A stretch of DNA of 64,000 nt from CAYWYR01 sp964462685 (GCA_964462685.1 CAYWYR010000012.1:1-64000); one strand, 5' to 3'. Shown: positions 8,174 to 18,088, counted from the stretch's first letter. Program-made: numbers and translations. The notes: a model not told the origin generated them from the letters alone.

Positions 8174-9442
8174 TCACCTACTACCTCTTTGCGAGCCTCG
8201 GTTCTGTGAACCTTTATTTTTATTGCGGTTGGCGAAGAACTCTTGTTTTCTCCTTTGCTTCACTTTTTCCATTTCTTTCTTTTCTGCTTTGTTCATTGGT
8301 CTATCTGTCTGGGGATAAGGATTTTCTTTTACTATTTCGATTTTTTGCCCGATGAGCTTTTCGATATCTTTTATATATACATTTTCTTCTGGTTCACATA
8401 TTGAAATGGAAATGCCTTCCTCCTTTGCTCGGCCACACCGACCGATTCTATGTACATAGGTTTCAGGCTCATTAGGTATATCATAATTGATAACGTATCG
8501 AAGTTTGTTTATATCGATCCCACGTGCTGCTATATCGGTAGCTATTAATAGTCTTATTTTTCCGATTTTAAAATCATTAAGTGCTTTTTGTCGTTGGTTT
8601 TGAGATTTATCTCCATGGATGGCTGCACATTCGATATTACTTTTTCGCAGATTCCTTACAATTCGATCTGCCCCGTGTTTAGTTCTTGAAAAAAGCAATA
8701 CTTGACCGAGGTCTGGGTTGTTGAGGATATGCAAAAGCAAATCATGCTTTTTATTTTTATTTGTGGTGTAGAGGTATTGCTGTATCGTTTCCGCTGTAGA
8801 AGATACCGTATCGACAGTCACTTTTTGTGGATTATTGAGGATCTGCTGGGATAAGGCCAAAATATTATTTGGCATTGTAGCAGAGAAAAACAGGGACTGT
8901 CTTTTTGTGGGTAGTTTTGCAATTATCTTTTTTATATCATTAATGAAGCCCATATCAAGCATGCGATCAGCTTCATCAAGAACAAAATATTTAACTGCCG
9001 AAAGAGATATATAGCCTTGATTCATTAAATCGAGTAAACGCCCAGGAGTTGCCACTAAAACATCCACGCCTTTTCTCAAGGCATCGGACTGAGGTTGTTG
9101 TTTGACCCCTCCGAATATTACGGTATTGCGGAAATTTGTGTATTTGGCGTAAGTGGTAAAGCTTTCTCCGATCTGTATTGCTAGCTCACGAGTAGGTGTA
9201 ATCACTAGTGATGAAATTTTTCTTTTGCCTGAGGGGTTTGGTTGGCCATTGAATAAATGCTGGATTATAGGGATAGCAAACGCAGCTGTTTTTCCAGTAC
9301 CTGTTTGGGCGCTGCCTAAAACATCTTCTTTATTTAAAACCAATGGGATTGATTTAGCCTGAATAGAAGTGGGTTCTGTATATTTCTCATCTTTTAATGC
9401 TTTAAGGATTTCAGGTATCAAATTTAAGTCTTCGAATTTCAT
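8174..9442 (-). CDS. DEAD-box ATP-dependent RNA helicase (RhlE-like)
   Basis: 422 residues from the ATG at 9442; an in-frame TTG at 9463 is less likely. All helicase motifs are present in order: Q motif (EPTSIQAKSIPL), I (AQTGTGKT), Ia (PTRELAIQ), II (DEAD in VLDEADRM), III (SAT), IV (LLFSRTKHGAD), V (ATDIAARGID) and VI (HRIGRCGR). The short basic Asn/Arg/Gly-rich tail (NKGSQNRGSQRGSR) is typical of RhlE-type helicases that remodel rRNA precursors and assist mRNA decay, often in the cold. Transcribed alone. Confidence 0.93.
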   Translation of the reverse strand: MKFEDLNLIPEILKALKDEKYTEPTSIQAKSIPLVLNKEDVLGSAQTGTGKTAAFAIPIIQHLFNGQPNPSGKRKISSLVITPTRELAIQIGESFTTYAKYTNFRNTVIFGGVKQQPQSDALRKGVDVLVATPGRLLDLMNQGYISLSAVKYFVLDEADRMLDMGFINDIKKIIAKLPTKRQSLFFSATMPNNILALSQQILNNPQKVTVDTVSSTAETIQQYLYTTNKNKKHDLLLHILNNPDLGQVLLFSRTKHGADRIVRNLRKSNIECAAIHGDKSQNQRQKALNDFKIGKIRLLIATDIAARGIDINKLRYVINYDIPNEPETYVHRIGRCGRAKEEGISISICEPEENVYIKDIEKLIGQKIEIVKENPYPQTDRPMNKAEKKEMEKVKQRRKQEFFANRNKNKGSQNRGSQRGSR

Positions 9443-9539
9443 TGGCTTTTCTTTTTGTAACAACGTGCTGCTAGTATTCTTTTTTATAATACAAATTTAC
9501 GATAGTTTAAACTTATCATATTCCCTTCGATATATGGCG

Positions 9540-9700
9540 ATAGGGTGGTAAATCGGTTCGGATTTGGTGGTGGGGGAGACCATACCCAGAACCTTGTCTG
9601 AGACAAGAACATGACCTCGCCAGCGTGGTACAGATGAAATTGCGGTGGGGGTTGTAATGTCTATCTTTCGACAAGCTAAAGATGACATGATTGAGATTAG
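9540..9700. repeat. Probable degenerate intergenic repeat
   Basis: In the 300-bp gap between the helicase and response-regulator genes. The piece TCTTTCGACAAGCTAAAGATGACA (about 9660-9685) resembles the TCTCTCGACAGGCTCGAGATGACA sequence at 19041-19064. An open frame here (9497-9730, minus) shows no protein-like features and is probably a by-product of the repeat. Confidence 0.3.
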
Positions 9701-9758
9701 ATGATTAAGATTGGGCGTTTTGCAAAACACCTCTTAGCCAGGTATGTAAGCGGGCGGT

Positions 9759-11114
9759 TTAGCTTACTTCTATCTCATATTCCTGAATTTTACGGTAGAG
9801 TGTAGTAAGGCCGATGCCGAGCATTTCGGCTGCTCTGGTTTTGTTGCCTTTGCAGTGATCAAGGACTTTTGCGATATGTTTTTTTTCCATAGCGGATAGA
9901 TCCAGGCCGCTACCACCATCTTCATCCTGCATATCGAATGGTAGTGATTCGATTTCCAGCCTATCTCCGTCTGTCATTATCACAGCTCTTTCAATGATGT
10001 TCCGAAGTTCGCGCACATTACCGTTCCACTGGTGCTGTAGAAGTCTGTCTTCAAACTTTTTATCCATTTTCAGCATTGCGATCTCATTTTCCTGAGAGAA
10101 TCTTTTTACGAAGTGTTTGGCAAGGACGATAATATCGTTCCCTCTATCGCGGAGCGGGGGTAGTTTGAGCTGAAAAACTGATAATCGGTAGTATAAATCG
10201 AGCCTAAACCTTCCGTCATTGGATTCTTTTTCAAGGTTTTTATTTGTAGCTGCGATAATCCTGACATTTACTTTTTGTTCTTTTGTATCTCCGACTTTCA
10301 TAAAAGTGCCGCTTTCCAGTACTCTGAGAAGCTTGCTCTGAAGTTCAATATCCATTTCACCCATTTCATCAAGGAATACCGTTCCGTTATCGGCGGCGGT
10401 AAATAAGCCGTCTTTATCCTTTTTTGCATCAGTGAAAGCCCCGGCCACATGCCCGAACAATTCGCTTTCAAGTAACTGTGCGTTAAGGGCGGCACAGTTG
10501 ATAGCGAAAAAAGGTTTGTCCTTTCTTTTGGAATCTTCGTGTATCGCTTTAGCGAAAACTTCTTTACCTGTTCCTGTTTCCCCCAGTAGCAATACTGTAG
10601 CATTGGTTTTAGCTACTTTTTTGGCAAGCTTGACAATAGTCTTTATTTTATCGGATTCACCGATAATAGCTTTGAAAGGATCGCTCGATTTATCTGATAC
10701 TGTCACCTCTTCGGCGGTTTCAATAGACTTCCACTGTTCATAGGCTTTGGCAGCCGCATTATTGAGCAACGGCACTATTTTGTCGTTTTCATCACCTTTA
10801 CTTAGATAATCATGAGCACCGATTTTCATGGCTTTTACGCCGTCTTCGATTTTCCCGAAAGCTGTGAGTACGATTATCTCAGTTTCAGGGTATTCCTGTT
10901 TACATCTTCGGAGAATATCGATACCGTTACCATCGGGTAGGATAACATCTGTCAATAGTAGGTGCGGTGGGGATTTGAAGAATTTTTTTAGCCCCTCGGT
11001 TGCAGTTTCCGCGGTATCGACATTGTATCCTTCAAGGGAAACTATCCTCTTAAGAAGATTACGGAGTCTTGGTTCATCATCTATGATGAGTATATTGATT
11101 TTCGATTTATCCAT
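9759..11114 (-). CDS. Sigma-54-dependent response regulator (NtrC/AtoC family)
   Basis: About 451 residues from the ATG at 11114 (an extended frame begins at 11171). The order is receiver, AAA+, HTH. The receiver has an acidic pocket DD at 12-13, phospho-acceptor D56 in LLLTDVILPDGNG and a lysine in YLSKGD. The AAA+ domain has Walker A GETGTGKE near 178 and Walker B VFLDEMGEM. The Fis-type HTH is near the C-terminus (RAAEMLGIGLTTLYRKI). The sigma-54 contact loop reads GAFTDA instead of canonical GAFTGA. No histidine kinase is adjacent. Its partner RpoN is encoded at 44839-46875. Confidence 0.93.
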   Translation of the reverse strand: MDKSKINILIIDDEPRLRNLLKRIVSLEGYNVDTAETATEGLKKFFKSPPHLLLTDVILPDGNGIDILRRCKQEYPETEIIVLTAFGKIEDGVKAMKIGAHDYLSKGDENDKIVPLLNNAAAKAYEQWKSIETAEEVTVSDKSSDPFKAIIGESDKIKTIVKLAKKVAKTNATVLLLGETGTGKEVFAKAIHEDSKRKDKPFFAINCAALNAQLLESELFGHVAGAFTDAKKDKDGLFTAADNGTVFLDEMGEMDIELQSKLLRVLESGTFMKVGDTKEQKVNVRIIAATNKNLEKESNDGRFRLDLYYRLSVFQLKLPPLRDRGNDIIVLAKHFVKRFSQENEIAMLKMDKKFEDRLLQHQWNGNVRELRNIIERAVIMTDGDRLEIESLPFDMQDEDGGSGLDLSAMEKKHIAKVLDHCKGNKTRAAEMLGIGLTTLYRKIQEYEIEVS

Positions 11115-11347
11115 ACTTTCTACGCTTACACCGCTACTTCTACTCTTCTTATATCGCTCAGATCGTATCACTCAGAGAGCCCTAAATAATACCTTATGCC
11201 AATTTGGTGGGCGATAATTTCTGATTTAAAGATTTAGATTTATGATATTGTGTTAATTGAATCACACACATTAACGAAACTAACTATATATTGGTTTTGT
11301 ATATATAGTATGAATCAAAAATTCGTTGTAAATATTCTAAAGTCATA

Positions 11348-11932
11348 ATGTTGAGATTAAAAATGCCGACCGACCCTAGGTGGGTCAAATTAGCGGAAGA
11401 AAACCTTGAGGAACTATTAACGGATCATGCTTACTGTGAACAGAAAGCTGCAAGTTCAGCTATTTCAATAATCGTAAACTATCCTGAATACGATGATATT
11501 GTAGCCAAGATGAGCGAGGTAGCTATAGAGGAGTTGGATCATTTTAAGCAGGTACATCAGAAACTCTTAGATAGGGGTTGGAAACTCGGCAAAGAAAGAA
11601 AAGACCATTATGTAAATGATCTCCGTAAGTTTTTCCCCGGTGGCACGGGTAAGAAAGTGCATCTGATAAATAAGCTTCTGTTTTCGGCAATGATAGAGGC
11701 GAGAAGCTGTGAAAGGTTCAGGATGCTGCACAGGACTGTAGCGGACAAGGATCTCAGCGAATTTTATCATGATCTGGAGCAAAGCGAGGCTCAGCATTAT
11801 GCCCTTTTTATAAATCTGGCTAAGAAACATGCCCCTACAGGTATGGACGTAGAGTCTAAATGGCAGGAATTTTTGGATTATGAGGCGAGCCTAATGGCAA
11901 AATACTGCAAAACAGAAACCATGCACGGCTAA
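11348..11932 (+). CDS. miaE: tRNA-(ms2io6A)-hydroxylase MiaE
   Basis: 194 residues, a ferritin-like diiron monooxygenase that hydroxylates the isopentenyl group of ms2i6A37 in tRNAs reading UNN codons. The opening LKMPTDPRWVKLAEENLEELLTDHAYCEQKAA is the family signature. Helices carry the carboxylate/histidine iron ligands E..DH in EELDHFKQVH, EARSCERF and EQSEAQHYALF. Length is normal. The ATPase gene begins 14 bp after its stop, so the two are probably co-transcribed. Confidence 0.92.
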   Translation: MLRLKMPTDPRWVKLAEENLEELLTDHAYCEQKAASSAISIIVNYPEYDDIVAKMSEVAIEELDHFKQVHQKLLDRGWKLGKERKDHYVNDLRKFFPGGTGKKVHLINKLLFSAMIEARSCERFRMLHRTVADKDLSEFYHDLEQSEAQHYALFINLAKKHAPTGMDVESKWQEFLDYEASLMAKYCKTETMHG

Positions 11933-11946
11933 AGGGTAAAAATGCA

Positions 11947-13962
11947 ATGCCAGAACTTATAGGAATAGATTCATACAAAGATGCTTTTCAGAAAAAAATT
12001 GAAAAGCTTCAGGGTGGATTAGATAGCCCTGACCTGATGCTAATAGCGGGTGTTTCGGGTACTGGTAAGTCCGCATTGCTGGAACATTTGCATGATACGG
12101 CTGCTGAGGATTTCCCCCAACTGCCGAGATCAATCGTATCTGGGGAAGGGGGAGTCGGTGATACGAGTATCAGCCAGACCCAGCCGCTTGCAATAATTTC
12201 CGGGACACTTGAAAAACTACTGAATTTCCGCCCAGGTAAGGCAAAAAAGCGATTTGCCTATAATGTGGGTATTACCATGCTTACGGCTCTACCGCTGATA
12301 GGTGATGTATTCTATGCGGCTAAGGAAATAGGGCGAGACTATGAAAAGTATCAAAAGGAAATGAAGGATGAAAATGCTTTTTCGAGCTCCCAGATCGAAG
12401 ATTTCTATGCGGCACTTGTTCAGCTATCGCAAAAGAATCCACTTTTGATAATGATCGACGATGCCCATAATGCTGATTCAGCATCAGTGGAGCTTTTGCA
12501 GGAGCTGGCTGGCAAGGATAGCGATGCAAGAAACATTCAGTTGATAATAAGTTATGATCCAGATGTACTTATCAATAATCCCTCACCTTTTTCAAGTTGG
12601 ATCAATACCACGCTAAATAGTAGCAGTACCACACTTTTCCAGTTGAAGCCGTTATCGGCAAAGCAGTTATCGGTATGGCTGAGCAGTAACTTGGATGGTT
12701 ATATACAGGGCCCGGAGTTTGAGCGCTGGGTTATGGACAGGACTGCCGGAAATCAGTCTATACTAAATGAGTATTTACGTTATTTTAAGAAGAATCCACC
12801 AATATCTGAAGAAGGTATATTTAGAAAGGAGTTTTATGATAAATTTCTCCCTTCCAATATCTATGATGCGATAAAGGAGTTGAGCGGGCAGTTATCTTCA
12901 GATGATACTGATTTTCTTTGTACGGCATCGGCGGAGGGGAATGAATTCACTGTTTTCATGCTTTCTGAGCTGACTTCAGAATCTTCTGTTTCAGTGATTA
13001 GAAAATTAAGGAAGATCCAAAACGAAACGGGGCTGATAAAGCCGCTGGGCCTACAAAGAAGGTACGGGGAGAAAACGACAGTATATGCTTTTTCGAGGCA
13101 GTTTTATCATAATTATTTTGAGGGGCAACTCCAGTATGAGGAGCAGGTGGAGCTGCACTCTCGGATAGCTGAGAAGCTAAAGAAAAAATTTGAACAATCT
13201 GACTCCCCTTATGAAAAGGCACAGTTAGTAGGTTATATAGCTGCCCACAGCAAGGAAGCCGATAATCCAGAGATAGCTGAATCTGTTCTTGCGGAATCGG
13301 CGGGATTACTTGGGGGAGCAGATATCGATGCTTTAGCTCAGAAGCTTGGATTAAGTATAGACTTATCTGCTATGGAGGAAATTGAGACGAGTATTTCATC
13401 AGGGGAAGTAAACGGCATCGGCGGAGAAGGCGATGCTTTGAATTCTATTGAAGCGCCTATTGATATTGGACTGCCGTTCAATATGCTTAGACACAGAGTA
13501 GCTACTTTCCATAATTTAGGCAAACTATCTGAAGCCTATCAGGAGACTAAACGCCATCTGAAATTCGGTGACAGGGTTTATTCCAAAAGAGAGATGATTA
13601 TGTTGCTGGTGATGCAAGCCAAAACGTTAATCGACCTTAGGGAGCTGGAGAATGCTGAATCTGTACTTGACAAAGCAAAAAAGCTGGCTGGCGATTCGCC
13701 CGACGAGCAGGTAAAGTGCCTCCTAATGAATACAGAAGCTATCATATTAGATGAAAAGGGCGATAACGGCAAGGCTCAGGAAGTACTTCAAGAAGCCGCT
13801 AAGCTGGCCTTTACGCTGCAGCCAGAGTTAAAGTTGATGACACTTGCTAACATCGGTAGGCTTATCGAGGAAAAAGATCCTGAACTCGCGGAGAAGTATT
13901 ATGATGCTTCGGAAAAACTGAGAGGTGAGTTATCTTTATCAGGCCTGATAATTAGAAACTGA
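11947..13962 (+). CDS. AAA/STAND-like ATPase with TPR-like C-terminal region
   Basis: 671 residues. The N-terminal third is an AAA_16-type P-loop domain: Walker A AGVSGTGKS near 36 and Walker B LLIMIDDAH near 170. A winged-helix/arm-like middle follows, and the last 200 residues are helical with tetratricopeptide-style pairs (MLRHRVATFHNLGKLSEAY, DLRELENAESVLDKAKKLA, EDPELAEKYYDASEKL). This architecture is that of signal-transduction ATPases (adenylate-cyclase-associated or LuxR/MalT-like) lacking the usual effector domain. It follows miaE by 14 bp and converges on the LolC/E-like gene. Function unknown. Confidence 0.75.
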   Translation: MPELIGIDSYKDAFQKKIEKLQGGLDSPDLMLIAGVSGTGKSALLEHLHDTAAEDFPQLPRSIVSGEGGVGDTSISQTQPLAIISGTLEKLLNFRPGKAKKRFAYNVGITMLTALPLIGDVFYAAKEIGRDYEKYQKEMKDENAFSSSQIEDFYAALVQLSQKNPLLIMIDDAHNADSASVELLQELAGKDSDARNIQLIISYDPDVLINNPSPFSSWINTTLNSSSTTLFQLKPLSAKQLSVWLSSNLDGYIQGPEFERWVMDRTAGNQSILNEYLRYFKKNPPISEEGIFRKEFYDKFLPSNIYDAIKELSGQLSSDDTDFLCTASAEGNEFTVFMLSELTSESSVSVIRKLRKIQNETGLIKPLGLQRRYGEKTTVYAFSRQFYHNYFEGQLQYEEQVELHSRIAEKLKKKFEQSDSPYEKAQLVGYIAAHSKEADNPEIAESVLAESAGLLGGADIDALAQKLGLSIDLSAMEEIETSISSGEVNGIGGEGDALNSIEAPIDIGLPFNMLRHRVATFHNLGKLSEAYQETKRHLKFGDRVYSKREMIMLLVMQAKTLIDLRELENAESVLDKAKKLAGDSPDEQVKCLLMNTEAIILDEKGDNGKAQEVLQEAAKLAFTLQPELKLMTLANIGRLIEEKDPELAEKYYDASEKLRGELSLSGLIIRN

Positions 13963-13968
13963 TGGGGT

Positions 13969-15261
13969 TTACCGAAAATCAATAGCTTTAAGCGGCGTAG
14001 CTTTTAATGTGTAGCGAATCGGCAGGAAAGATGCCAGTATTGATAAAAGTATAGCAAGTGCTACAATAGTAGCATAATGCCACCACACGAACGCAACGGG
14101 AAGTGAATCCACGAAATAGATATCGGGATCAAGCCTGATAGGTTCGAAAAAGTATTGAAGAGTCAAGAACAGCCCTGATACCAAAAGGCCTATTACTATT
14201 CCTTTGATGCAGAATAAAAGAGACTGATAGATTACCATTTTATACAGGCTGGCATCGGCAAGCCCTAACATTCTCAGCAGCCCGATCTGTTTTGTTTTCT
14301 CCACTGTACCTATAAGTATGGTAGTCATGATGGTAAACGCTGCGATAATCGATATAAGGCTAAGAACTATTGGGATAGGCTTTTTCTGTATCTCGATCCA
14401 GAGAAACTCTTGATAATGCAGGCTTTTAGCTGTGTTGGCCCAATGCGGATATCCTAATTTTTCGTTAATAGCTTCTACCAGAGCCTGATCTTGGACATGG
14501 GTAATTTGCTTTTTCTTTCTGAGTATTATCGAGCTGTATTCTTCATCTGTAAAGCCTAGGAATTTTCTGCCTATAGGTAGAGAAGTTATGATTATGCCTT
14601 CATCGAATTTACCCATGCCCGAGCGGAAACTACCAGCAACCAGTGCTGGCCGAGTGGTAATAGGTGGCAGGTAGCTTATAGCAAAGGGATTGCTATTTGG
14701 CTGGGATGTTACAGTGAATATCGTTACGGTGTCATACACACTTATATTATTTGCTGATAAGAGTTTTTCAGGTAAAAGTACTTTAGGAAGTTGACCTTCT
14801 GTAATGGGTGTTATTAAATCATTTACTGGGTCTGTTTGTTTATTATGTTTATCAATCAAAAAGGGCCGAAGTCTTTTGATATCTGCGGTATCCATACCTA
14901 TCAGAACATAACCATCAAGATTGTCGCCTGAACGCATCATGATACCGCCGGATACAGTGGCTGTTGGTTCGTAGCTATCGGTTTTATCTAAGCTATCGCT
15001 GATAATGTTAAGTTTTTCCGACAATTTGCCCAGTTTATCCTGTCCGCTGAAGGAGGCAATTTTGATATCGCCTGAAAAAAGGCTTGTTGCCTGATATAAT
15101 TTACGATCGAACCCTTCGAGAATGGCGAGAGAAACCGATAAAGCTATTACACCCAAGGCTACAGAGACAACAGCGATCCTGCTGGAGATCCTATAGGTTC
15201 GGGAACTGTCGCTTGCGGAGCTTAATTTATCCGCTATATACCAGACGGGGTTTTTGGGCAT
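13969..15261 (-). CDS. Lipoprotein-releasing system permease (LolC/LolE family, FtsX-like)
   Basis: 430 residues. Cytoplasmic N-terminus, first membrane helix near 28-48 (SVALGVIALSVSLAILEGF), a large periplasmic MacB-like domain of about 240 residues, then three helices near 300-322, 345-370 and 395-418. The FtsX-domain motif TVEKTKQIGLLRMLG precedes the second helix. The LolCDE complex extracts outer-membrane lipoproteins from the inner membrane. No LolD ATPase is adjacent; only an envelope protein gene (15276-16202) lies 14 bp upstream in the same direction. It is the only Lol permease in a window rich in lipoprotein genes. Confidence 0.88.
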   Translation of the reverse strand: MPKNPVWYIADKLSSASDSSRTYRISSRIAVVSVALGVIALSVSLAILEGFDRKLYQATSLFSGDIKIASFSGQDKLGKLSEKLNIISDSLDKTDSYEPTATVSGGIMMRSGDNLDGYVLIGMDTADIKRLRPFLIDKHNKQTDPVNDLITPITEGQLPKVLLPEKLLSANNISVYDTVTIFTVTSQPNSNPFAISYLPPITTRPALVAGSFRSGMGKFDEGIIITSLPIGRKFLGFTDEEYSSIILRKKKQITHVQDQALVEAINEKLGYPHWANTAKSLHYQEFLWIEIQKKPIPIVLSLISIIAAFTIMTTILIGTVEKTKQIGLLRMLGLADASLYKMVIYQSLLFCIKGIVIGLLVSGLFLTLQYFFEPIRLDPDIYFVDSLPVAFVWWHYATIVALAILLSILASFLPIRYTLKATPLKAIDFR

Positions 15262-15275
15262 TTCGGATACGGGGC

Positions 15276-16202
15276 TTAAAAGGGTGTCCAGCTAAAGGCA
15301 AAGTATGGAATCAGAAGCGGGCTGGTTATAAACATCAGTCCGAAATCATAGGCAACTGTTTCGTTATCAAGCCTAAGGCCTGCGAGTACTGCTGACTGGG
15401 TTGCACGGCTGAGATCGGGACTCCAAAGTTCTCCCACGAATCTCAGATCAGTCCAGGTACTGAATCTTGTATCCATACCGAACCCTACACCTATGGCACC
15501 CTGAGCAAGATCGATAGGGTAAACTGTTTCCAACAGGACAAAGCTTTCTGGCTCGTCAACAGGAGTGACCCGCCCGAAGAGTATAGCGGTAAAGTTGGTG
15601 CGCTCCCCCCAGAAACTGGCGTTAGCATAGGCATGCCCCAGATCTACGCCTCCGATATTAGTATGGTTATACCCTGCTGATACAGCAAGGCCTCCCTTTT
15701 CATCTTCAAATTCATAATTTAGAAAAGTTCCTTTCAGGTTCATTAGCCACACTTGGCTTTCAACTCCAGGAACAACAGTTACCCCGCCCGTAACTGATAG
15801 GTATTCCGATACCCCGATGCCCCCATACAATAGCCCGACCTGCCAGTTACCAACGAAGTGATCATCTTCTATCGGCCGGGCAGTTGGCATCAGGTACTCT
15901 CTGTGCCGGTGCCTGTTCTTCTCGGTAGCAAGAGATACTTCTATTATCTGGTTATGATAAAGCTCTATCTCGCCAGCGTAAGTTACTATTTTTATACCTT
16001 CACCTTTCTCATCATCTTTTGTGAACTCGGTGATATAGCCTTTTATAATATCAGCACTATAGAGCCTGAAAATGTATTCAACTGCGGGATCTGAAACCAG
16101 CTCGTAAAATTCATCATCATCAATACGGAACTCGTTGTATTCCACAGCCCATAGAGATGTAAATGAAAAGAGTAAAATTATAATTATTGATGGATTAATC
16201 AT
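15276..16202 (-). CDS. Secreted outer-membrane beta-barrel-like protein, unknown
   Basis: 308 residues. A short signal peptide (SIIIILLFSFTSLWAVEY) is followed by about 90 residues resembling a small beta-domain (DDEFYELVSDPAVEYIF...YAGEIELYHNQIIEV), then alternating amphipathic strands rich in Gly/Tyr/Trp that end in aromatic FSWTPF, typical of an outer-membrane barrel. The ATG lies at 16202 and the gene ends 14 bp before the Lol permease start, suggesting an operon. No named family recognised. Confidence 0.7.
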   Translation of the reverse strand: MINPSIIIILLFSFTSLWAVEYNEFRIDDDEFYELVSDPAVEYIFRLYSADIIKGYITEFTKDDEKGEGIKIVTYAGEIELYHNQIIEVSLATEKNRHRHREYLMPTARPIEDDHFVGNWQVGLLYGGIGVSEYLSVTGGVTVVPGVESQVWLMNLKGTFLNYEFEDEKGGLAVSAGYNHTNIGGVDLGHAYANASFWGERTNFTAILFGRVTPVDEPESFVLLETVYPIDLAQGAIGVGFGMDTRFSTWTDLRFVGELWSPDLSRATQSAVLAGLRLDNETVAYDFGLMFITSPLLIPYFAFSWTPF

Positions 16203-16255
16203 TATCCAATATACGATATGGGTAAATTTTATTTGCTAGAAGATGAAATAGTAAA

Positions 16256-16795
16256 TCAAAACACGATTCCAAAATCTATACGAAGATAAGGGTTAAGCGT
16301 TGTAGCGTTCTGGTTCTGTACACCCTGCTGGGCTTGTATAAGTGCGTTGGATGTAAAGTATTCGATGCCGAAACCTGTTCCGGCTGCAAGCCATTCCCAT
16401 AGAATTAACTGGTAACCGCCGACAAAACCGAAGGAATATAGCATATCATCTTCATTGCCATCGGATATGGCGTGAGCTGCAAAAAAAGGTTCTATATACC
16501 CACCCGAAAGATCGTAATCCCAGGGGTACCAGCGATAAGTAGCGGCCGCTCCCCAGCCTCTCAGATCATCCCCGCTTCTTACTCGCCTTATCTCTGCTCC
16601 TATAGCATTGCCAGCATCTGTTCTATAGAGAAATAGTACACTCGGGAAGTTGAGTAATCTTACGGGATTATGCGAAATTAGAAAGTCAGGCGGGGGCGAC
16701 TTGGGTTCCAAGGGGTTATCTTGAGCAACTGCTAACCCTGCTGTACCTAATGCTAACAGGGTCGAAAGAAAAAGTTTTAATGAAGATATTTTCAT
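16256..16795 (-). CDS. Small outer-membrane beta-barrel protein
   Basis: 179 residues with a clear signal peptide (MKISSLKLFLSTLLALGTAGLAVAQ, cleavage after AVAQ). The mature part has alternating strands such as GAEIRRV, GGYIEPFF, FGFVGGYQLILWEWLAAG and ends with the C-terminal barrel signal LRIDFGIVF (terminal Phe). Probably an 8-stranded barrel. It lies upstream of, and is divergently placed from, the OmpA-like gene, with 120 bp between starts that must hold both promoters. Confidence 0.75.
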   Translation of the reverse strand: MKISSLKLFLSTLLALGTAGLAVAQDNPLEPKSPPPDFLISHNPVRLLNFPSVLFLYRTDAGNAIGAEIRRVRSGDDLRGWGAAATYRWYPWDYDLSGGYIEPFFAAHAISDGNEDDMLYSFGFVGGYQLILWEWLAAGTGFGIEYFTSNALIQAQQGVQNQNATTLNPYLRIDFGIVF

Positions 16796-16915
16796 ATAGG
16801 TTCGAATTGAAACTTAATCATACATTAATCAAATCTTAAGTAGTTATTCTGAGAAGTGCAACTATAAATAGTTTATATTTGAATGATTAATAAACATTCA
16901 CTTCTAAAAAACAAT

Positions 16916-18088
16916 ATGAGAAATATAACACTCTCAATCATAGCGATATTTATGCTCTCATCCATGCCGGCAAAGTCGCAGTCCAACTTGGATATCAACG
17001 TAGGTATCGGAACGTCCTACGGGTTAAATGAGTCTATACCATCTGAAAGAGTATTTGGTTTCGTTGCTGGCGCGGGGCTTATCTGGAACAACGGCATTAT
17101 GCGTGGTTTATCCCCTGAGTTAAACTTTGCGTATTATACAAATGGTACGGCAGACGACGCAACTTTCTCAGAATATTCGACTACCTACATAGCACCGGAG
17201 CTAAGATTAAGATACGAGATCGCGCTTCCAAACCCTTACTGGGAGCCTTATGTTTATACCGGTATTGGTGTTACGATGTTTACAGTAGATGAAGTGCCAG
17301 AAAACAAGACGCCTGAGGCGGAAACGGAGGGTACTCTTCCGCATATACCTGTCGGTGCTGGTATTACTTACTGGCTTAACAATGACTTAGGTTTGGACGC
17401 TAACATAAGCTATAACTACGGTACAACTGATGATTACAACCCTGTGCACGATGATCTAATAGATGCGAACTGGAATGTGAGGGTAGGCGTGCAGTACACT
17501 ATAGCAGATTTCGCATTAGACAGCGATGGCGATGGCCTTAGTGATGAAGAGGAAGCCAGGCTCGGAACAGACCCTAATAATCCAGATACAGACGGAGACG
17601 GACTTTTGGACGGGGAAGAGGTATATGAGTATGAAACTGATCCTACAAAGGCCGATACTGACGGCGGCGGTATCCCGGATGGAGTAGAGGTGAGAAACGG
17701 TGCTGATCCGCTTGATTATGCTGACGATATCGTAAGTGTACCTGTAGGATCTAATATCATCGTTAGAAACCTAGAGTTTGAAACTGGTAAAGCACAGATA
17801 TCTGACAGGTCGGAGCGAATACTGAACGGATTACTTAAGGCGATGCGTGCGGCACCGCAGAAAGAATTCCTTATCATTGGCCACACAGATGATGTTGGGG
17901 AAAGAGATAATAACATGATTCTATCTCGTGACCGTGCTGAGGCAGTTAAAAACTGGCTGATAGGCCAGGGTATAGATGCGGGAAGATTGGAAACCGAAGG
18001 TAAAGGCCCAGACCAGCCATTGGTGCCTAACACTGATGCTGAAAGCCGCCAAACAAACAGGCGTGTAGAGTTCCAAAGAACTAAGTAA
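16916..18088 (+). CDS. OmpA-family protein with thrombospondin type-3 repeats
   Basis: About 390 residues from the ATG at 16916, which places a signal peptide (MRNITLSIIAIFMLSSMPAKS) at the N-terminus; ATG 16883 would add 11 residues. The barrel spans roughly 25-210. Next come calcium-binding TSP3-type repeats (DSDGDGLSDEEEARLGTDP, DTDGDGLLDGEE, DTDGGGIPDGVE) near 212-280, and a peptidoglycan-binding OmpA domain (IIGHTDDVGERDNN, SRDRAEAV, TNRRVEF) at the C-terminus. It would tie the outer membrane to the wall. A TAnnTTTG-like promoter box lies at 16874-16881. A strong terminator follows. Confidence 0.92.
   Translation: MRNITLSIIAIFMLSSMPAKSQSNLDINVGIGTSYGLNESIPSERVFGFVAGAGLIWNNGIMRGLSPELNFAYYTNGTADDATFSEYSTTYIAPELRLRYEIALPNPYWEPYVYTGIGVTMFTVDEVPENKTPEAETEGTLPHIPVGAGITYWLNNDLGLDANISYNYGTTDDYNPVHDDLIDANWNVRVGVQYTIADFALDSDGDGLSDEEEARLGTDPNNPDTDGDGLLDGEEVYEYETDPTKADTDGGGIPDGVEVRNGADPLDYADDIVSVPVGSNIIVRNLEFETGKAQISDRSERILNGLLKAMRAAPQKEFLIIGHTDDVGERDNNMILSRDRAEAVKNWLIGQGIDAGRLETEGKGPDQPLVPNTDAESRQTNRRVEFQRTK

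Noticed and set aside
9497..9730. 77-codon minus-strand frame between the helicase and response regulator
   Set aside because: Overlaps repeat-like DNA; no RBS, domain or signal; composition matches the intergenic repeat.
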